A stretch of 64,000 nt of DNA from Takashimella koratensis (Eukaryota > Basidiomycota > Tremellomycetes > Trichosporonales > Tetragoniomycetaceae), in the NCBI GenBank assembly GCA_003116875.1, contig BCKT01000014.1:132149-196148 (forward strand), written 5' to 3'. The notes beneath the pieces were generated by a model, which saw only the letters and a program-made list of their open reading frames with translations, was not told the origin of the DNA and did not search any database. Below are positions 1-11,996 of this stretch, piece by piece; positions within the stretch are counted from its first letter, which is position 1; each line of letters begins with the position of its first letter. A program made the translations under genes and the position numbers.

Positions 1-42
1 ACGCGGTCAAACAGGAACTCGAGTTAAGAGATTACCACTTAC

Positions 43-501
43 CAAGGATCGTCTGCTTGAATTCGCCGTCCGTCTCAGTCTCGAACACGGACTCTGCGTT
101 CAGCGCGAACTGGACAGCTTCGTCAATCTCGCCGAGGTAGTAGTAGACTTTGGAGCAGAGGAGAGCAGCGGAGGGTTGGTCCTCGGCCGCAAGTTCTCGT
201 TGTTGAGGGTCGGCAAGTGCTTCGCTGTAAAGGAGATTGTCAGCTAGTATCGCACATTGGAAGATAGCTAAGACTACCCACATCCAAGCTAGCTCTTCAC
301 TGATCTCGGCCCAAAATTCGTCTACGATGTGATTGAGATGTTGCAACGCGCGACCGCGGATATCTTGGTCGTCATCGTGGAGCAAGGCGAGTGAGCCGGC
401 TGGAAGAGGTCAGCGAATGCGTTACAGGCGATAGAAAGGCGAGAAAAAAGCGGAGAGAAAGGTGACCCACCTGCACTGGTTGTCCTCGCTGGCACGGGCA
501 T
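43..501 (-). CDS. RPN2: 26S proteasome regulatory subunit RPN2/PSMD1, 5' end (partial)
   Basis: The N-terminus of the large non-ATPase scaffold of the 19S proteasome lid/base, where ubiquitin receptors dock. Three exons are visible: 501-471, 399-282 and 224-43, the last ending in a GTAAGT donor at 42-41, so the gene runs off the left edge. The spliced product starts MPVPARTTSAAGSLALLHDD and continues through VDEFWAEISEELAW and SAALLCSKVYYYLGEIDEAV, which matches the family's characteristic opening (VNDFWAEIS, then LVASKVFYHLG). The first intron has a CAG acceptor; the second ends CTGACAATCTCCTTTACAG, with a clear branch point. The start is the only ATG giving the family's short lead. It is divergent from the desaturase gene, with 463 bp between the two ATGs. 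Only about 100 residues of a protein usually near 1,000 residues are present. Confidence 0.9.
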
Positions 502-785
502 GGTGATAGGGCGGTGAGAGAGGTAGAGATAGGGTTGGAGATGGGAGGGGAGGGGAAGGGAGGTGGATGGGAGGGTGGATGAATGACTATGGAGGTTGAC
601 AGTCGCGACGACACTGACGCTTGCGCGGTAGGGAGTGGTCACGTGATGCAAGGCTGCAAGGGATGAGTGTGGCAGCGGAAGCAAAAAGAGGGACAGACGC
701 GGAGATTGCGTGAGTCTCCGGGGATGATGACATTGGGGAGATTGTTTGCGGGGACCCCAGGAACCCGATCTACCATATCGATCGG

Positions 786-819
<34 letters not shown>

Positions 820-964
820 CGACGGGGATCGATGACCTTGTGCCGGGCGATATTATCCTCTCTCTCCCTTTCACCCTCTACTTCATAATAGACACTACTC
901 ACCACACGGTCTCGGGCGAGCTCAGAGCATACTGGACATTGGGCAGCTACTATCCTCTTCCATC
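502..964. promoter_or_regulatory. Shared divergent promoter of RPN2 and the desaturase
   Basis: A 463-bp head-to-head intergenic stretch between two housekeeping start codons. It holds a CT/GA-rich segment just upstream of RPN2 (about 505-600) and a long TG repeat near its middle. No clear TATA box is seen for either gene. Assignment as a bidirectional promoter rests only on gene orientation. Confidence 0.6.
787..818. repeat. (TG)16 microsatellite
   Basis: An uninterrupted TG dinucleotide repeat of 32 nt in the RPN2/desaturase divergent promoter. The Cys/Val open frames over it are artefacts of the repeat. Confidence 0.97.
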
Positions 965-3286
965 ATGGCAGTCCCTATTACCCCGCCCAGCGCCCGATCG
1001 CAGCCCAGCTTCCGCCAGCGCGAGGAGCACTTCAAGGGCAAGATATGGTGGTGTGAGTTGCCGGGAAGCATACCACCCTCATTGCCCCTCGAGCTGACTC
1101 TTGCACCTCGTTCCTCTGCAGCTAATGGGGTATTGTTCACCGGTACGTCCCCCGATCTCCACCCCTTCCATACATCGAGCCTGACACCCCTGTTCCCAGG
1201 CGTCCACATCTTCGCTCTCGTCGGCGTGCTCTATCTCTCACCCTTGTCTCAGCTCGACCTCCGTACGGCCGTCCTCTGCTTCATCAGCTGGCAACTTGCG
1301 AGTTTTGGGTAAGCTCTTGCCCTTCTTCCCTCGTCACTGGGACCCAGCTGACCATCGCTAGAATCACAATAGGTAGGTTGCATCTCCTCCTGATAGGAGA
1401 CCCAGCGGGCTCACTCTACAGGCTATCACCGACTATGGTCACATCGGGGGTTCACCGCGACTTTGCCGCTGCGTATGGTGCTCGCCTGGATGGGCTCTAT
1501 GGGGTTCCAGGGGAGCATCAAGTGGTGGGTACTTCGACACCGCCTCCATCATCGGTGAGCCCTTTGTTCTCACGCCCTCGCCTTATCCTCGTGTCATCCA
1601 CACCCAACGCCCTCCTCGCTACCCCCTCCTTTCCCGCTCCCCAACTACTCCTTATCGCAGTCCGCAGTGAGGTCACTGGTTGCCTACTAATCGGAGCAGA
1701 TTCACAGATAGCCCAGTACACGATCCATACTCAGCTACGCTGGGACTCTGGTGGTCGCACTGTGGTTGGATCTTCCGCAAGCCCGTCTACCCGCGGATGA
1801 AGCTCATCGATCGCTCTGATCTTGACGCTGACCCGGGTGAGTAAGACGGTCTTTACTCCTGTTTCAGCGTTTGGCGCCTTTGACAGCGGCATCCCTTTCA
1901 CACACTGTATGTTGCTGACTGACCCATCCCAGTGGTCCGCTTCCAACACAAATACTTTGTTCCCCTCGCTATTTTCTCGGGCCTCGTCCTGCCTGCGCTT
2001 ATCGCCATGTCATGGGGCGACGGTATTGGTGGCCTAGTATGGGGAGGTGCTGTCGCTCGTCTGCTCATCTGGTATGTCTCGATCCGATGTGCATCATCAC
2101 TTGACAAAGGAACCAAATGCTGATCGATTTCCAAAGGCACACGACGTTTTGCATCAACTCGCTGGCGCATTGGACAGGGCTGCAGCCGTACACCGAGGAG
2201 GTGACCGCCAGGGGCAACTATGTAGGTCTGAGACAAGATGAGGATGGTGAGATGATCGACACTGATAGCGTGTAGCTACTGGCCCTTTTGACGTCGGGAG
2301 AAGGCAACCACAAGTGAGTGAAACTGTCGGTTGCCCCAAGGACAAAGCTGACACCCTCCAGCTTCCATCATGCGTTCCCGTAGGTCGCTATGAAGGGCGC
2401 GTCCATAAAACTCAGCAAGGCTAACTCCCCGCAGGAAAGACTTCCGCAACGGCCCCCATCCAGCGTAAGAATTACTTTCCAGCCTACGCCCTCCCTTTGT
2501 GATCGCCCCATTTTTACATCAACACGCCTTGATCCTCCGCTGACCCAGTACTACAGAGATTGGGACCCTTCCAAATGGATCATCCACCTCCTACACACCT
2601 ACACCCCCTTCGTACCTACTCTCGCCGTCACGCCGCCCTCTGCGATCCTCAAAGCCCAAGCTCGGGTACACCAATCCCAATCTGACCGGCTCCTCTCCTC
2701 CGTCCCTACTTCTGAGAGAGTGGTCGATAAAGCGGATTTACCGGTCTGGACAACAGATGAGGTGCGGCGGCGGCATGGGGAATGGGTGGGCGAGGGTGGG
2801 GTGAGGAGAAGGAGAGTATTGTTGGTCCTAGAGGGCTGTGTGGTAGATGTGGGCGGGTACATCGACGAACATGTGAGTGCGGTCTGCTTCCAAGCTCTTG
2901 AATTAGATTGCAGTGATTTCTAACATTCTCAGCCCGGTGGAGAGTCGATCCTCCTTGCTCACTCGGTGTCGCCACACGTCCGATCTCCATCCCCTTCAGA
3001 CTCTGGCTACGCATCTGGCTCGTCCCTCAAATCATCGACTTCGGCACTCCCCGGCTCCATGCCCGTTGGCGGTAGGAATCTCCCTTACGCCGAATCAGCG
3101 TCCCCTCCCGAATCACCAGACGCGGACTTGGACTCGGACCCCGAGCATGTGGGCAGACGCGCGCTCAACGACGCGACTCGTGCATTCTTTGGAGGGATGA
3201 ACAATCATTCTGGAGCAGCAAGGGATAAGATGAGGTGTTTACGCGTGGCGAGGGTGGACTCGGGTGAGGATTTAGGGGCGATATGA
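965..3286 (+). CDS. OLE1: Delta-9 (stearoyl-CoA) fatty acid desaturase with C-terminal cytochrome b5 domain
   Basis: Introduces the first double bond into palmitoyl/stearoyl-CoA at the ER membrane. Thirteen exons (965-1052, 1122-1142, 1200-1308, 1362-1372, 1422-1554, 1700-1836, 1933-2071, 2137-2221, 2276-2313, 2362-2379, 2435-2464, 2557-2872, 2933-3286) give 492 aa in one frame. All three di-iron histidine boxes are present: HRLWSHR, HRLHH and HNFHH, the last split by an intron between its Asn and Phe codons. Hydrophobic segments flank the boxes. The C-terminus is a cytochrome b5 domain with the haem-ligand motif DEHPGG and a later GGMNNHSGAAR (second haem His). A low-complexity Ser/Pro insert sits inside the b5 domain (SPSPSDSGYASGSS), which is unusual for the fold. 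Exon 4 is only 11 nt. Intron phases agree throughout, so the model is well supported. Confidence 0.94.
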
Positions 3287-4353
3287 TAGCACAAGTCTGA
3301 GCATGTGGAAGGAACGGAGTGGGTGAGGTATCCTGCAGTCGACAATGCGAGCACGAGAACTGAAGCGAGTTTGCCGGATGTAGATGAGAGAACGATGTTC
3401 GTCTCTTTCCTCCTTATGTTGAAGTACTTTACAGAGAAGTCAAGGTTGCAACGGGGTAACAGGCGGCGGTAGTTCATGAGAATGCACGATTCTGACGATA
3501 TCTTGGAGCTGATACCGGTTCCTCAATTGGTTTTGCAATAGGTATACATATTTAAATCGGTGCCGAACGGGCGCGGACTTGGTTTTGAGTCTGGGCTTTT
3601 GGACTCACCGGTGGATCTTGACTGGAATATATTGTCTATGAAGCATCATGAGCGGTCCAGGGGCTCCAAGAGATACGAAGGTGGAGGAGGTGAGGAGGGA
3701 AGGGGGGGAGTCAATTGGGGAGATAAATGATAGAAGCCGCGTTGGGAATGATAACCCGTGATGAGCAACAGTCTCCAGATAAATAGCAGTGGTGAAGAGG
3801 GGTCAGGTCGCTTTTGTCACCTCAACAGCAGACAGCGGCCAGAGATGAGAAGAACAGGAAGGCAAGAGACAAAGCCTGGGTGAGAGCGAAACCTTTTCTT
3901 TCGTTGGTTGATTGTGAAAAGTTGTTCGGAAAGATAAGATGAGAGAGACGAATAACGATGCAGAGAGTAGAAGCAAATATGAGGTGATTTGGAAGTACGA
4001 CAGGATGAATGAGAGTCAACGATCAACGAAACCAAAAAAAAAGAAAGAAAAAAAGGTCAACAACTCTCGGGACGACGACCTGATCCTGATCCTGATCCGT
4101 CGCGACCGTCGGAGGAGCCTTTCTTCTCTTCTTTTTCTTCTTCCTTTAGATGAGCAGACATAGGAAAGCGAGAATACCGTAACAGATTCAAAGTGAAGGA
4201 CAACAAGGCACAAGATGTGATTTTGACAGAGTGATGCAGATGGATCAAGGCATTGTGGAAAAATGTGGAAGAACAAATGACAGAAACGACACTGAAAAGA
4301 AAGCAGCAAAGTGGGGGAAACAGAGGAACGTAAAGAATTAAGTGGAAAAAAGG

Positions 4354-4400
<47 letters not shown>

Positions 4401-4830
4401 AACAAAAAAAAAAACAGACGAAGACCCCCCCCCCCCCCTTCCCCCCTTCCCCGCGCGGAAGTCCCCACTGCCTACCCCCAATACCTTCCCCCTGCCCCTT
4501 TCAACGCTTTCGCAAACGGAATGGATCAAACCCCGTTAACGAACCCGACCATTATTCTACACACACGGCTAGCCGCTAATCTTCCCCGCGCGCACACATC
4601 TCCACGTCACTTGTTCCTCGACATCTTCAACCTCGAATCGATCATGACAGCACACGGCAAACGAATACCCAAGCGGGTTTCATCGAGCCCTTTGCCTTTA
4701 TCTTCACACTTCTCTTCATACCCCTCCCTAACCTTTTCTCTACACCCTGTTTCTCTTTCGCTTCTTTTTCCTACTTCCTCCTCTCCCCTTTCACCTTTGC
4801 TTCTCTCTCGTCCCTTTCCTCGCCCACGCC
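3287..4830. other. Gene-free intergenic stretch, 1.5 kb
   Basis: Lies between convergent genes (desaturase stop at 3286, minus-strand gene stop at 4831). I see no ORF with protein-like composition; the longer frames are Phe/Lys or Ser/Pro runs made by homopolymers. It contains A-rich tracts near 4035-4060, a 46-nt poly-A and a poly-C. The 3' untranslated ends of both neighbours presumably lie here. Confidence 0.6.
4354..4438. repeat. Poly-A (46 nt) followed by A-rich and poly-C (14 nt) tracts
   Basis: An uninterrupted A run at 4354-4399, a second A-rich piece to about 4414, then 14 C at 4425-4438. It could be a retroposed poly-A tail remnant or simple slippage. No reverse-transcriptase remnant or target-site duplication is seen beside it. 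Confidence 0.9.
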
Positions 4831-7800
4831 TCACTTCCCAATCCCAGATCCCCCGTTCCACTCCTTGAAAAGCCCATCCAAGCTTTTATAAATCATCGCG
4901 ACTGGCAAACTCTTGATGATATCCGCAATCTTCTCATTCAAGACTTCACTTTTCACTCCTGCTTGGTGTGCAAAATCGGTAGTGAGTCGGTACATGGCGA
5001 GGATGGCGAGACTGACGTGGGTCTGGTAAGATGCGTAAGGTGAGTCTGGGCGGATGGCGGTCGCGAGGGGTCCGTTGGTCGTGGAAGTGGAAGTGTAGGT
5101 AGTCGCTGACGTAACCGAGGTGGGGCCGGAACTGGAAGAGATAGAGGAGGGTACAGATGGACCGGTGGTAGAACCCGCGGTAGGGTTACGATCGCCACGA
5201 GTGAGACGGATGAGGATCTCGAGCAGGTCGTTGGGTGATGCGAGCAAAGACGAAGTGAACGAGCTCCGCTGACCCGCGCTGCCGTTTGTCGACGAGTTGC
5301 GCCACGTATCGAGAATAGAAGCAAGCGTCGGTGGCTGGAAACGAAATGTTAGCGAGAATCTTTGACTTTACTGAACAAGTCTGTGCAAACCTGGGCACAT
5401 TGTAGAAAGGAAGGCAAGAGGTGCCGAGTCCTCACCGAGGTGCTTACGCCTCTACTTACCGCATCAGGATCGACCACTTCCAACTTCCCTCTCCATCCTG
5501 TNTCCCCCGTCGCACGCTTCGGTCCAAACTGCTCATGCAACCACTCGTCTGCCCCATTGGCTCGACACCATTTCGGTTCACTTAGTGGTTTCTTCAAGTT
5601 TAAATGAACAGTAACCACGATCCCGGGCTCGTCATTGTCCTCGTCTGCGGGACTGGCAGGCGCGAAGGTCCCGTTCTCCCCTGCGGCGGCGGAGGTTGAA
5701 GAGGGGTCGCCGTGCTCGAGCTTTGCGGTAGGACCGGTGAATGCTTTGTGAAGAGGAGGGAGGGAGACATCGCCTGCATCCCAGAGAGACTGGAGCTTGT
5801 CGAATGAGAGAGCGACGAATCGCCGTTCGGTAGGGTCGTAAGCCTCGACCTGGAGTCGGCACCAAAAGGATCACCCGTCAGCTTTCCTCCCTCGCTTCAT
5901 TCTTCTCCCAATGTGCAGCCTTGTACACCGCAGAACTTTCACTCACCAAAATCCCTTTGGGAAGCCTCAATGGTGTCCGGCTGACTTCTACGTCTGTGGT
6001 TTCCGGTTCCACCTCGTCCACATCCACCACCTTCTTCGCTTCCTTTTCTTCCTCGACCTTTCCTTCTCCTTCATCCTTCTCCTCCTTCTCCTTCATACCC
6101 TCTCTCTCCTCCCCGCCTTGCGTCTCTTCTCCGTCCTTCTCCTCTTTCCCGTCCTTTCCGTCCTTCCCCTCTGAATCCTTCTTCACTTCACTTCCCTCCG
6201 TTTTCCCTTCCCCGTCCACCGCCGGTTCAATCTTCACCACTTCCCCTCCTTCCAGCCTCAACCCAGCCACCAACTCGGCTTCTATCCTTCCCTGGGCCCT
6301 GAAAATCCTCACCCTCTTGACGACGTTGGCATCCAACACGATCCGCCGTGTACTATCCACATACAGGACTGACAACCTGTTCGTCGAAGGCTGTACGATC
6401 TCAACCTGAGTCTCGGGTTCAACACCTTCATGCCCATGCCCGGGGCCCTTGTCGTACTCGTACTCCTCGGTAGGGTGGGCAGCGCTCGTGGATGACCAAC
6501 GACGGGTACGGGATCGGGTACCGTACGCGGACGCAGCGTTGGATGCGGATTCAGCCAAGAGCGCTTCTTCTTCTTGCTTGCTGAGTGTAGCGGGCACGGG
6601 CGCGGGCTGGTCAGGGGCTGTCGAATCGGCTACCGCTTCGGCTTCTGTGACAGCTGGCTGCTCCTCACCTGTCCCAGCGTCCAGAGCGGGTTCGGTCGCC
6701 TCAGGTGCAGCGTCCAGCACACCGACGACCTCGTCTTCTACCCCACCTTCAACCGGAACGTCCCCTTCAACGGCCTCATTATCGCCAATTGTCGCCACCT
6801 CGTCCTCCTCTCCCACTTGATCAGTCCGCATCGAAACGTCTCCAACTGCCTCTTCTGCGTCATCGTGACCGGGAGCGGCTTCGATCGGCGCAGTCTCGGA
6901 TACTTTCGGTTCGACGGGTTCGACGGTATCGGTCGGAGCGTCGGGTGCGAGTTCAGATACACCATTGACCGCCTCGACATCGGATACAATCGCGGCCTCG
7001 TCGGGTTGAGTACCGACGTCCGCAGCTTCGAAGGCTTCGCCGTTCGCTTGCTCGATTACTTCTGCACCAGTCTCGGCGTGCAACTCTGCACCTTCCTCGC
7101 CTGTCGCGTCGGCATCTGGTTCGACATACGCCTCGGCAAGCTCGTGCCCTTCCTCGTGCCCTTCCTCGTACTCATGCTCTAAGCCAAGCTCTTCCACATG
7201 CTCGTGCTCATGTTCGTACCCAGATTCAGCGTCTTGCTCTTCCCCCGCTCCTTCCGCAATCGGCGCCACACTACTACTCTCCCTCCTCCATCGTTTATTT
7301 GGGTTCCTACCCCCCTTCTCCTCCTCCTTCCCCAACTCCATGCCCGCGCCCGCTCCTGCGCCCGCTCCCTTGCCCGCGCCGTCGCTGTCCTTCTTCTCGT
7401 GTGGGAGCGGTTTGGACACTCGGTCCGTTTCGGGTGGAGAATCAAAGTAAATCCGACACCGGTTTTGCTTGGATTCAGCAAGGTCAATGATGTTGTTGGA
7501 TTTCCCATGGGTGACGAGGTAAGTTGAGCGCTTTTTTGGAGATTCGAGGTCGTCTGTAGGTTGTGAAGGAGACAATGATGAAAGTGTCAACATGTGAACA
7601 AGAAAGATGAACAAGGAAAAGGATCTTTTGGCTGGTGGCGCCTACTGTCCACAAGTCGGGAGAACTCACCATCATCACTCATCGTCTTTGCCTTTCGCTT
7701 CTCTCCGGGCTTTATCGCAACACCTCCCTCCTGATTCTCCTCAAGCTCAACCTTCACTTCCTCATCCTCCTTCTTCTTCCCCTCCTCGTCCTCCGTTTCC

Positions 7801-9609
7801 CCCCGTTCCACCTTCACACCCTCTCCTTCCCCTCCCTGACCCTCAGCCTCACCTTTTCCATCCTCATCTCTCGACACAATCCCCCAACTCCATCCCAGTT
7901 TCTTAATCTCCACACCAACGATCCTGAAATCAGTCATCGTTGTCTTCTCCGCTCGTTCCTTGCGTTTCCTCTCGCGGTCTTTATCGCGCTGTTCCCTTTC
8001 CCTCTCGCGTTCTCGCTCGCGGTCACGTTCGCGCTGCTGCATGTCTCGCCGGGGTCCGGTGGGTGGACCACGACCTGAGGGTCCTCGGGGAAGTCCGACA
8101 CTCGCGATACTCACGCCTGATGCTGAGCGCGGACCTGCGGGACCTCGAGGGAACGCTGGGGGTCGCATACGTGGTGCAGTAGGGCCTACAGCAGCCATAC
8201 CGCCTGCTCGAGGCGCACCGAAGCCTATTCGAGGAATCGACGCAGCTGCGCCACCAACCGTTGCAGCACCTGCACCGAGGGGCGCGCGGGCTGGGCGAGT
8301 CATCATGTTTGCACCAGAGTACGCGGGCCGTGGGGGTCTTGCCGGAACCGATGCAGACATGGGCGACGCATGGCCTCCATGCCCATGTTGTGGGCTATGA
8401 CTCGCGCCCGACCCTCCCCCCGAAGGTCCGGCCGATCCCGGAGTGTCGAACCTTGGCCGTTTAGCGGGCGGGAACGACGGCCCCGCTGGTGGTCTCGCGG
8501 TCATAGCTGGCCGCTGCACCTGAGGCTGGTATGGCCGATTTGGGGAGGGCGTGGGGCTGGGTCGGAATGGCGCTGAACCTGTGGCGTTGTACGATGGCCG
8601 AGCGGAGTAGGCTGTTGATGCGGGCTGCTGAGGCGGAGGAGGGGGAGGAGGGGTATTGTACGCCGGGCCGGCCATGGGGGCCTGTGGAGGTGGGGGCGGC
8701 GGCTGGGTCGGATAGCTCTGTTGTGGTTGAGACTGGTATGCCTGACCCCAGCCGTACTGTTGCTGCTGCTGCTGCTGCGGGGCGGGCGCGAAGGGACGTG
8801 GCTGAGCCTGAGGCGGAGGAGGCGGTGGCGGCTGCTGGTACCCTTGCTGACCCTGGGGCTGTGATTGGTACCCGTGGGTCTGCTGGCCCGGTGTCTGCCC
8901 GCCGTAGCCTGCTGGAGACCCGTAGTACCCGCTCGGCCCAGCGGCGGGCGGCGGCGGTGCTGGCGGAGTGTTGCCGTACCCTTGCTGTGGTGGCCGATAC
9001 CCCTGGTGCTGCTGCTGCTGGTGCGGGTGCTGAGGATGCTGCTGAGCGCCGCTGTACCCCTGAGCGTAGCCCATGCCCGGTCCAGTCGGAGGAGGCGGGG
9101 GCGGCGGTCGAGGTTGACTGACGATAGGAGGAGCAGCGTGTCGAGCACCCTCACCGTAGCCGTAGTTTGCATAGGGATTGGGCGCCGTCTGGGAAGCAGG
9201 TTGAGGTTGAGAGACGGGTGCTGGGGTCGATTGGGCAGCAGCGGTGTAAGCGGCGCCCGCTGCGGCGCCCTGGGACTTGGGGAGTCAGCACACGCTCTGA
9301 TCTAGGCCAACTAATGATGCTTTTACATGATTTGACTCTGAGCAGCTAGAATGCACAGAGTCGAAGATACTCAAATAGACGGGAATTGAAGATATGAGGG
9401 GGTGGGAGGAAGAAAGTTTGACCTACCTGATAGTAAGCCGCCCAGGCCGCGGCATGAGCAGCTTGTTGGTCGTTGCCGTATTGCGGTGGTGGTGGGCCGG
9501 ATGGTAAAGGCGGCGCGCCGGTTCCTGCCATCGGTGATGGACTATACGGTTTCGCAGGGAGACCTCCGCTAGCCCCACCTCCTCCGCCGCCATGAGGCCG
9601 CTTGTTCAT
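4831..9609 (-). CDS. Uncharacterised conserved fungal protein, Gly/Pro/Gln-rich with acidic middle
   Basis: Function not recognised. Five exons (9609-9427, 9269-7670, 7553-5947, 5849-5460, 5334-4831) join in frame to about 1,427 aa. Order: a Gly/Pro/Gln/Tyr-rich N-terminus (about 1-430) with poly-Gln and poly-Pro runs; an RS/RE/RD-rich basic stretch; a conserved-looking core beginning TMTDFRIVGVEIKKLGWSWG; a second core NNIIDLAESKQNRCRIYFDS; a long Glu/Ala-rich acidic region; then RLSVLYVDSTRRIVLDANVV, SEPKWCRANGADEWL, KLEVVDPDAPPTLASILDTW and, near the end, LLEILIRLTRGDR. I recall this set of short motifs from hypothetical proteins of other basidiomycetes, not from any characterised family. 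Prion-like N-terminus plus charged linkers suggests a nuclear or RNP-associated protein (inference). One base, at 5502, is an N. Long opposite-strand frames here are codon-bias shadows. Confidence 0.8.
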
Positions 9610-9977
9610 CTCGCGAGAATAGGGGGGTAAGGTGCTGTTCGATGGTGAGCGATGAGAAGGGAATGGATTGAGGAAAGAGTGTGCAAGTCGCGAGACAAGT
9701 TGCAATGTCGGGTAACGACTGGATTAGAATGGGTTCAAGCCGGGATTAGGAATGACTAGCAAAGTTTTGTAATGACACTTTAGAATTTACTTATATCCTC
9801 CTCCCTGCTTCGGTGAGTGGCATCGACACCTTGGGTCTAGGTCACAGGATAACTGGTCTGACAGCAGGAAAGAGATACATGCATGTTTCAATATGTTCAG
9901 ACAGTTTAGACAAGGGTTCAATATGATGTGTACGATAAGGGGCAAGAGCAAAGTCCAGATACAGCCCTCGGTGTGGC

Positions 9978-11758
9978 TCAAAGCGCCGGGCGATCTTCGA
10001 CCCTTGTGTGCTTCGGCGACCACCCCGCCTGCTCGACGACAAACGCGATGGCGATCTCAGTAAACTTGGCCATGTGCTGTATTTTAAGAGTTCAGGTCAA
10101 CTTCTGCTCATCTTTCCAAGACCTCTTTCCGCTTCCCAGAGCCCATTCTCACTTACGTCGATAGAGAAAACACCGGTGCTGTCATTGATGTCCATGGTGT
10201 CACTCGAAGTGTGGATATAGGGGTCAAAATCGCCTGGGAAGTTGCCCCCGGCAAGCGGGTCACCCTCCGTCGCGAAGGCAGAGGGATATCCTTGTTGGGT
10301 CCAACTCATATAGTCTGACCCAGCTGAACTGGAGTCGAGTTAGATACACTCGAACGCGACACTGCAGAAACATTTGAAAGGCAACAGGTTGGGGGAGGGG
10401 ATGTGAAAGGGAAGTCAGATCGATCGAGGGGACAGTGAGACACTCACGGGCCGAGCTCGCGAACGATAACGGGGAGAGTCGAGTACTCCTTGGCGAGGGA
10501 CGCCATCCACTCGGTAAGTGCCTCGTCGGCTTGGGTCTTGACGAGCGTGATGGATTCGGTCGCATTATGAGCGATAAATGCGGTCATATCCTGCCGTCAT
10601 GAGCACGACTGCTTTCTTTCTTCACATCATACTACTTTATTGAACTCTTGTATCACTCACAAACTCTAGCATCGCACCGACCTTGGCGCCTTGGTCTTTC
10701 CTGTACTGCGCGATCGCAAGACTACCTAACAGCCCGGCCTCTTCCGCGGCGTACCAATGGAACTCAACCGGTCCTGAGGCGGGCACGAACCCCCGGTTTG
10801 CGAGAACTCTGAAGGCCTCGAGGATGCTCACGGTGCCAGAGCAGTCGTCGTCTGCTCCGGGGGCAGGAAGGAGAGGGAAGAGGTAGTTTGCTGAGTCTTG
10901 GTGGGCGCCAACAATGGTCAGTGGGGCAGAGGCGTTGCGCACGGCCGGCTCGAATCGGGCAACAAGGGAGGGTTGCTCAAATTGGTGCGTGTGGTATTCG
11001 AGAGAGATGTAGGTCTCAAGCGGGGCGTCGCGGATGATCTGGGCAAAATGAGTAAGGTGAAAGGGGAATAAAGTCAGGTGGGTAGCGGAATTGAAGGGAA
11101 AAGGTAGGGAGGAGAAAGTCTAGACCTACCCCTTGGATGTGGTCGTGAAGCCATCGAGCGCTCTCAACACCATGGTGGCTCGCAAAGTATCGATTATAGA
11201 AACTCGTCATTTTGTGCAAGACGCCCTTCATCTTCTTTGTTGAGATGTCTTTGAAGCACGGCTTGACCATCCTCTGGTGCACCAATGGTGGGAGGTCTAC
11301 ACTCGTGAGATCCCCATTAGCTCAGACTTTCCCCTTTTGTCAAGCATGCTATTACACTCACGCGCATCACCGGCCATGACCGATCTGGTCTCCGCGAGCT
11401 CTTGGTAGTCTGTGAGATCGATAAAGAACTTGCCCTCTCTTCTGAGCCTCAACTTGTCCCCTTCGGTCATCCACTTTGCGCCCTGGCCATCAGCGACGAC
11501 ATCGATGAACCTCGGGGCGCGCATCTCTGCCGCCATCTCGGGCTGGAGGAGGATCAGCGCCTTTACGGGGTCGTCGGAGGCATCGAGGGCTTCGTGGATC
11601 GATGGGTGGACGGAGTGGGTGACGGGGATGAAGTCGGAGTCGGGCGGGGAGAGGGCAAGCTGAGATGGAGGAGGGAGGATCGCGCCATGAGCTGTGGCAG
11701 CGAGGAGGGAGAGCGCAAGGAGTCCAGGGAGGGCTGGGACAGAGACTGAGGTCTTCAT
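9978..11758 (-). CDS. Secreted M28 family zinc aminopeptidase (leucine aminopeptidase-like)
   Basis: Removes N-terminal residues from peptides outside the cell or in the vacuole. Six exons (11758-11362, 11296-11130, 11038-10661, 10590-10448, 10328-10157, 10076-9978) give 451 aa. A signal peptide is visible (MKTSVSVPALPGLLALSLLA, then ATAHGA). The two-zinc ligand set of the family is in order: His in TIVGAHQDS, Asp in GADDDCSG, the Glu pair in YAAEEAGLLGS, Asp in EFDMTAF and His in DPYIHTSSDT. The proregion before the catalytic domain is about 140 residues, typical of fungal LAPs. Exon 5 uses the acceptor CTCCAG at 10330-10329; the next downstream AG would break the frame. Its ATG lies 238 bp from that of the divergent DEAD-box gene. 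Confidence 0.93.
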
Positions 11759-11996
11759 CTTGCTTGATGATTGGTGACCAGTGACGAGGTGGGAGCAGTG
11801 AACGATGATCCAGCCGAGGATAGGAGGAAAGCGATAACAGATGGCTGGTCCGTTATCAATCCATCTCAAATGGACTGGGTCGTTTCCATCTCCCTCGAGT
11901 CAGATTTCAGAAATTTCAGCCGGATCCACCCTCCACCACATACATCCCTCCATCCCTCCACCCCTCAACCCATCTACCGACTGATTCCTTATCCAC
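11759..11996. promoter_or_regulatory. Divergent promoter of M28 peptidase and DEAD-box helicase
   Basis: A 238-bp head-to-head intergenic region with a CT-rich run (ccaccacatacatccctccatcc) just before the helicase ATG. No TATA box stands out. The role is inferred from orientation. Confidence 0.55.

Noticed and set aside
786..1097. Cys/Val-rich open frames over the TG repeat
   Set aside because: They are translations of a microsatellite; the real gene starts at 965 in another frame.
4016..4868. Phe-rich and Lys-rich open frames on both strands
   Set aside because: Produced by the poly-A/poly-C tracts; no conserved motif, no splice support.
5921..7182. Long plus-strand frames opposite the uncharacterised protein
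   Set aside because: Shadows of the acidic, GC-biased coding strand; composition is low-complexity Ser/Leu and the minus-strand exons join cleanly.
8531..9305. Plus-strand Ala/Gly/Arg-rich frame
   Set aside because: Opposite strand of the Gln/Pro-rich N-terminal exon of the minus-strand gene.
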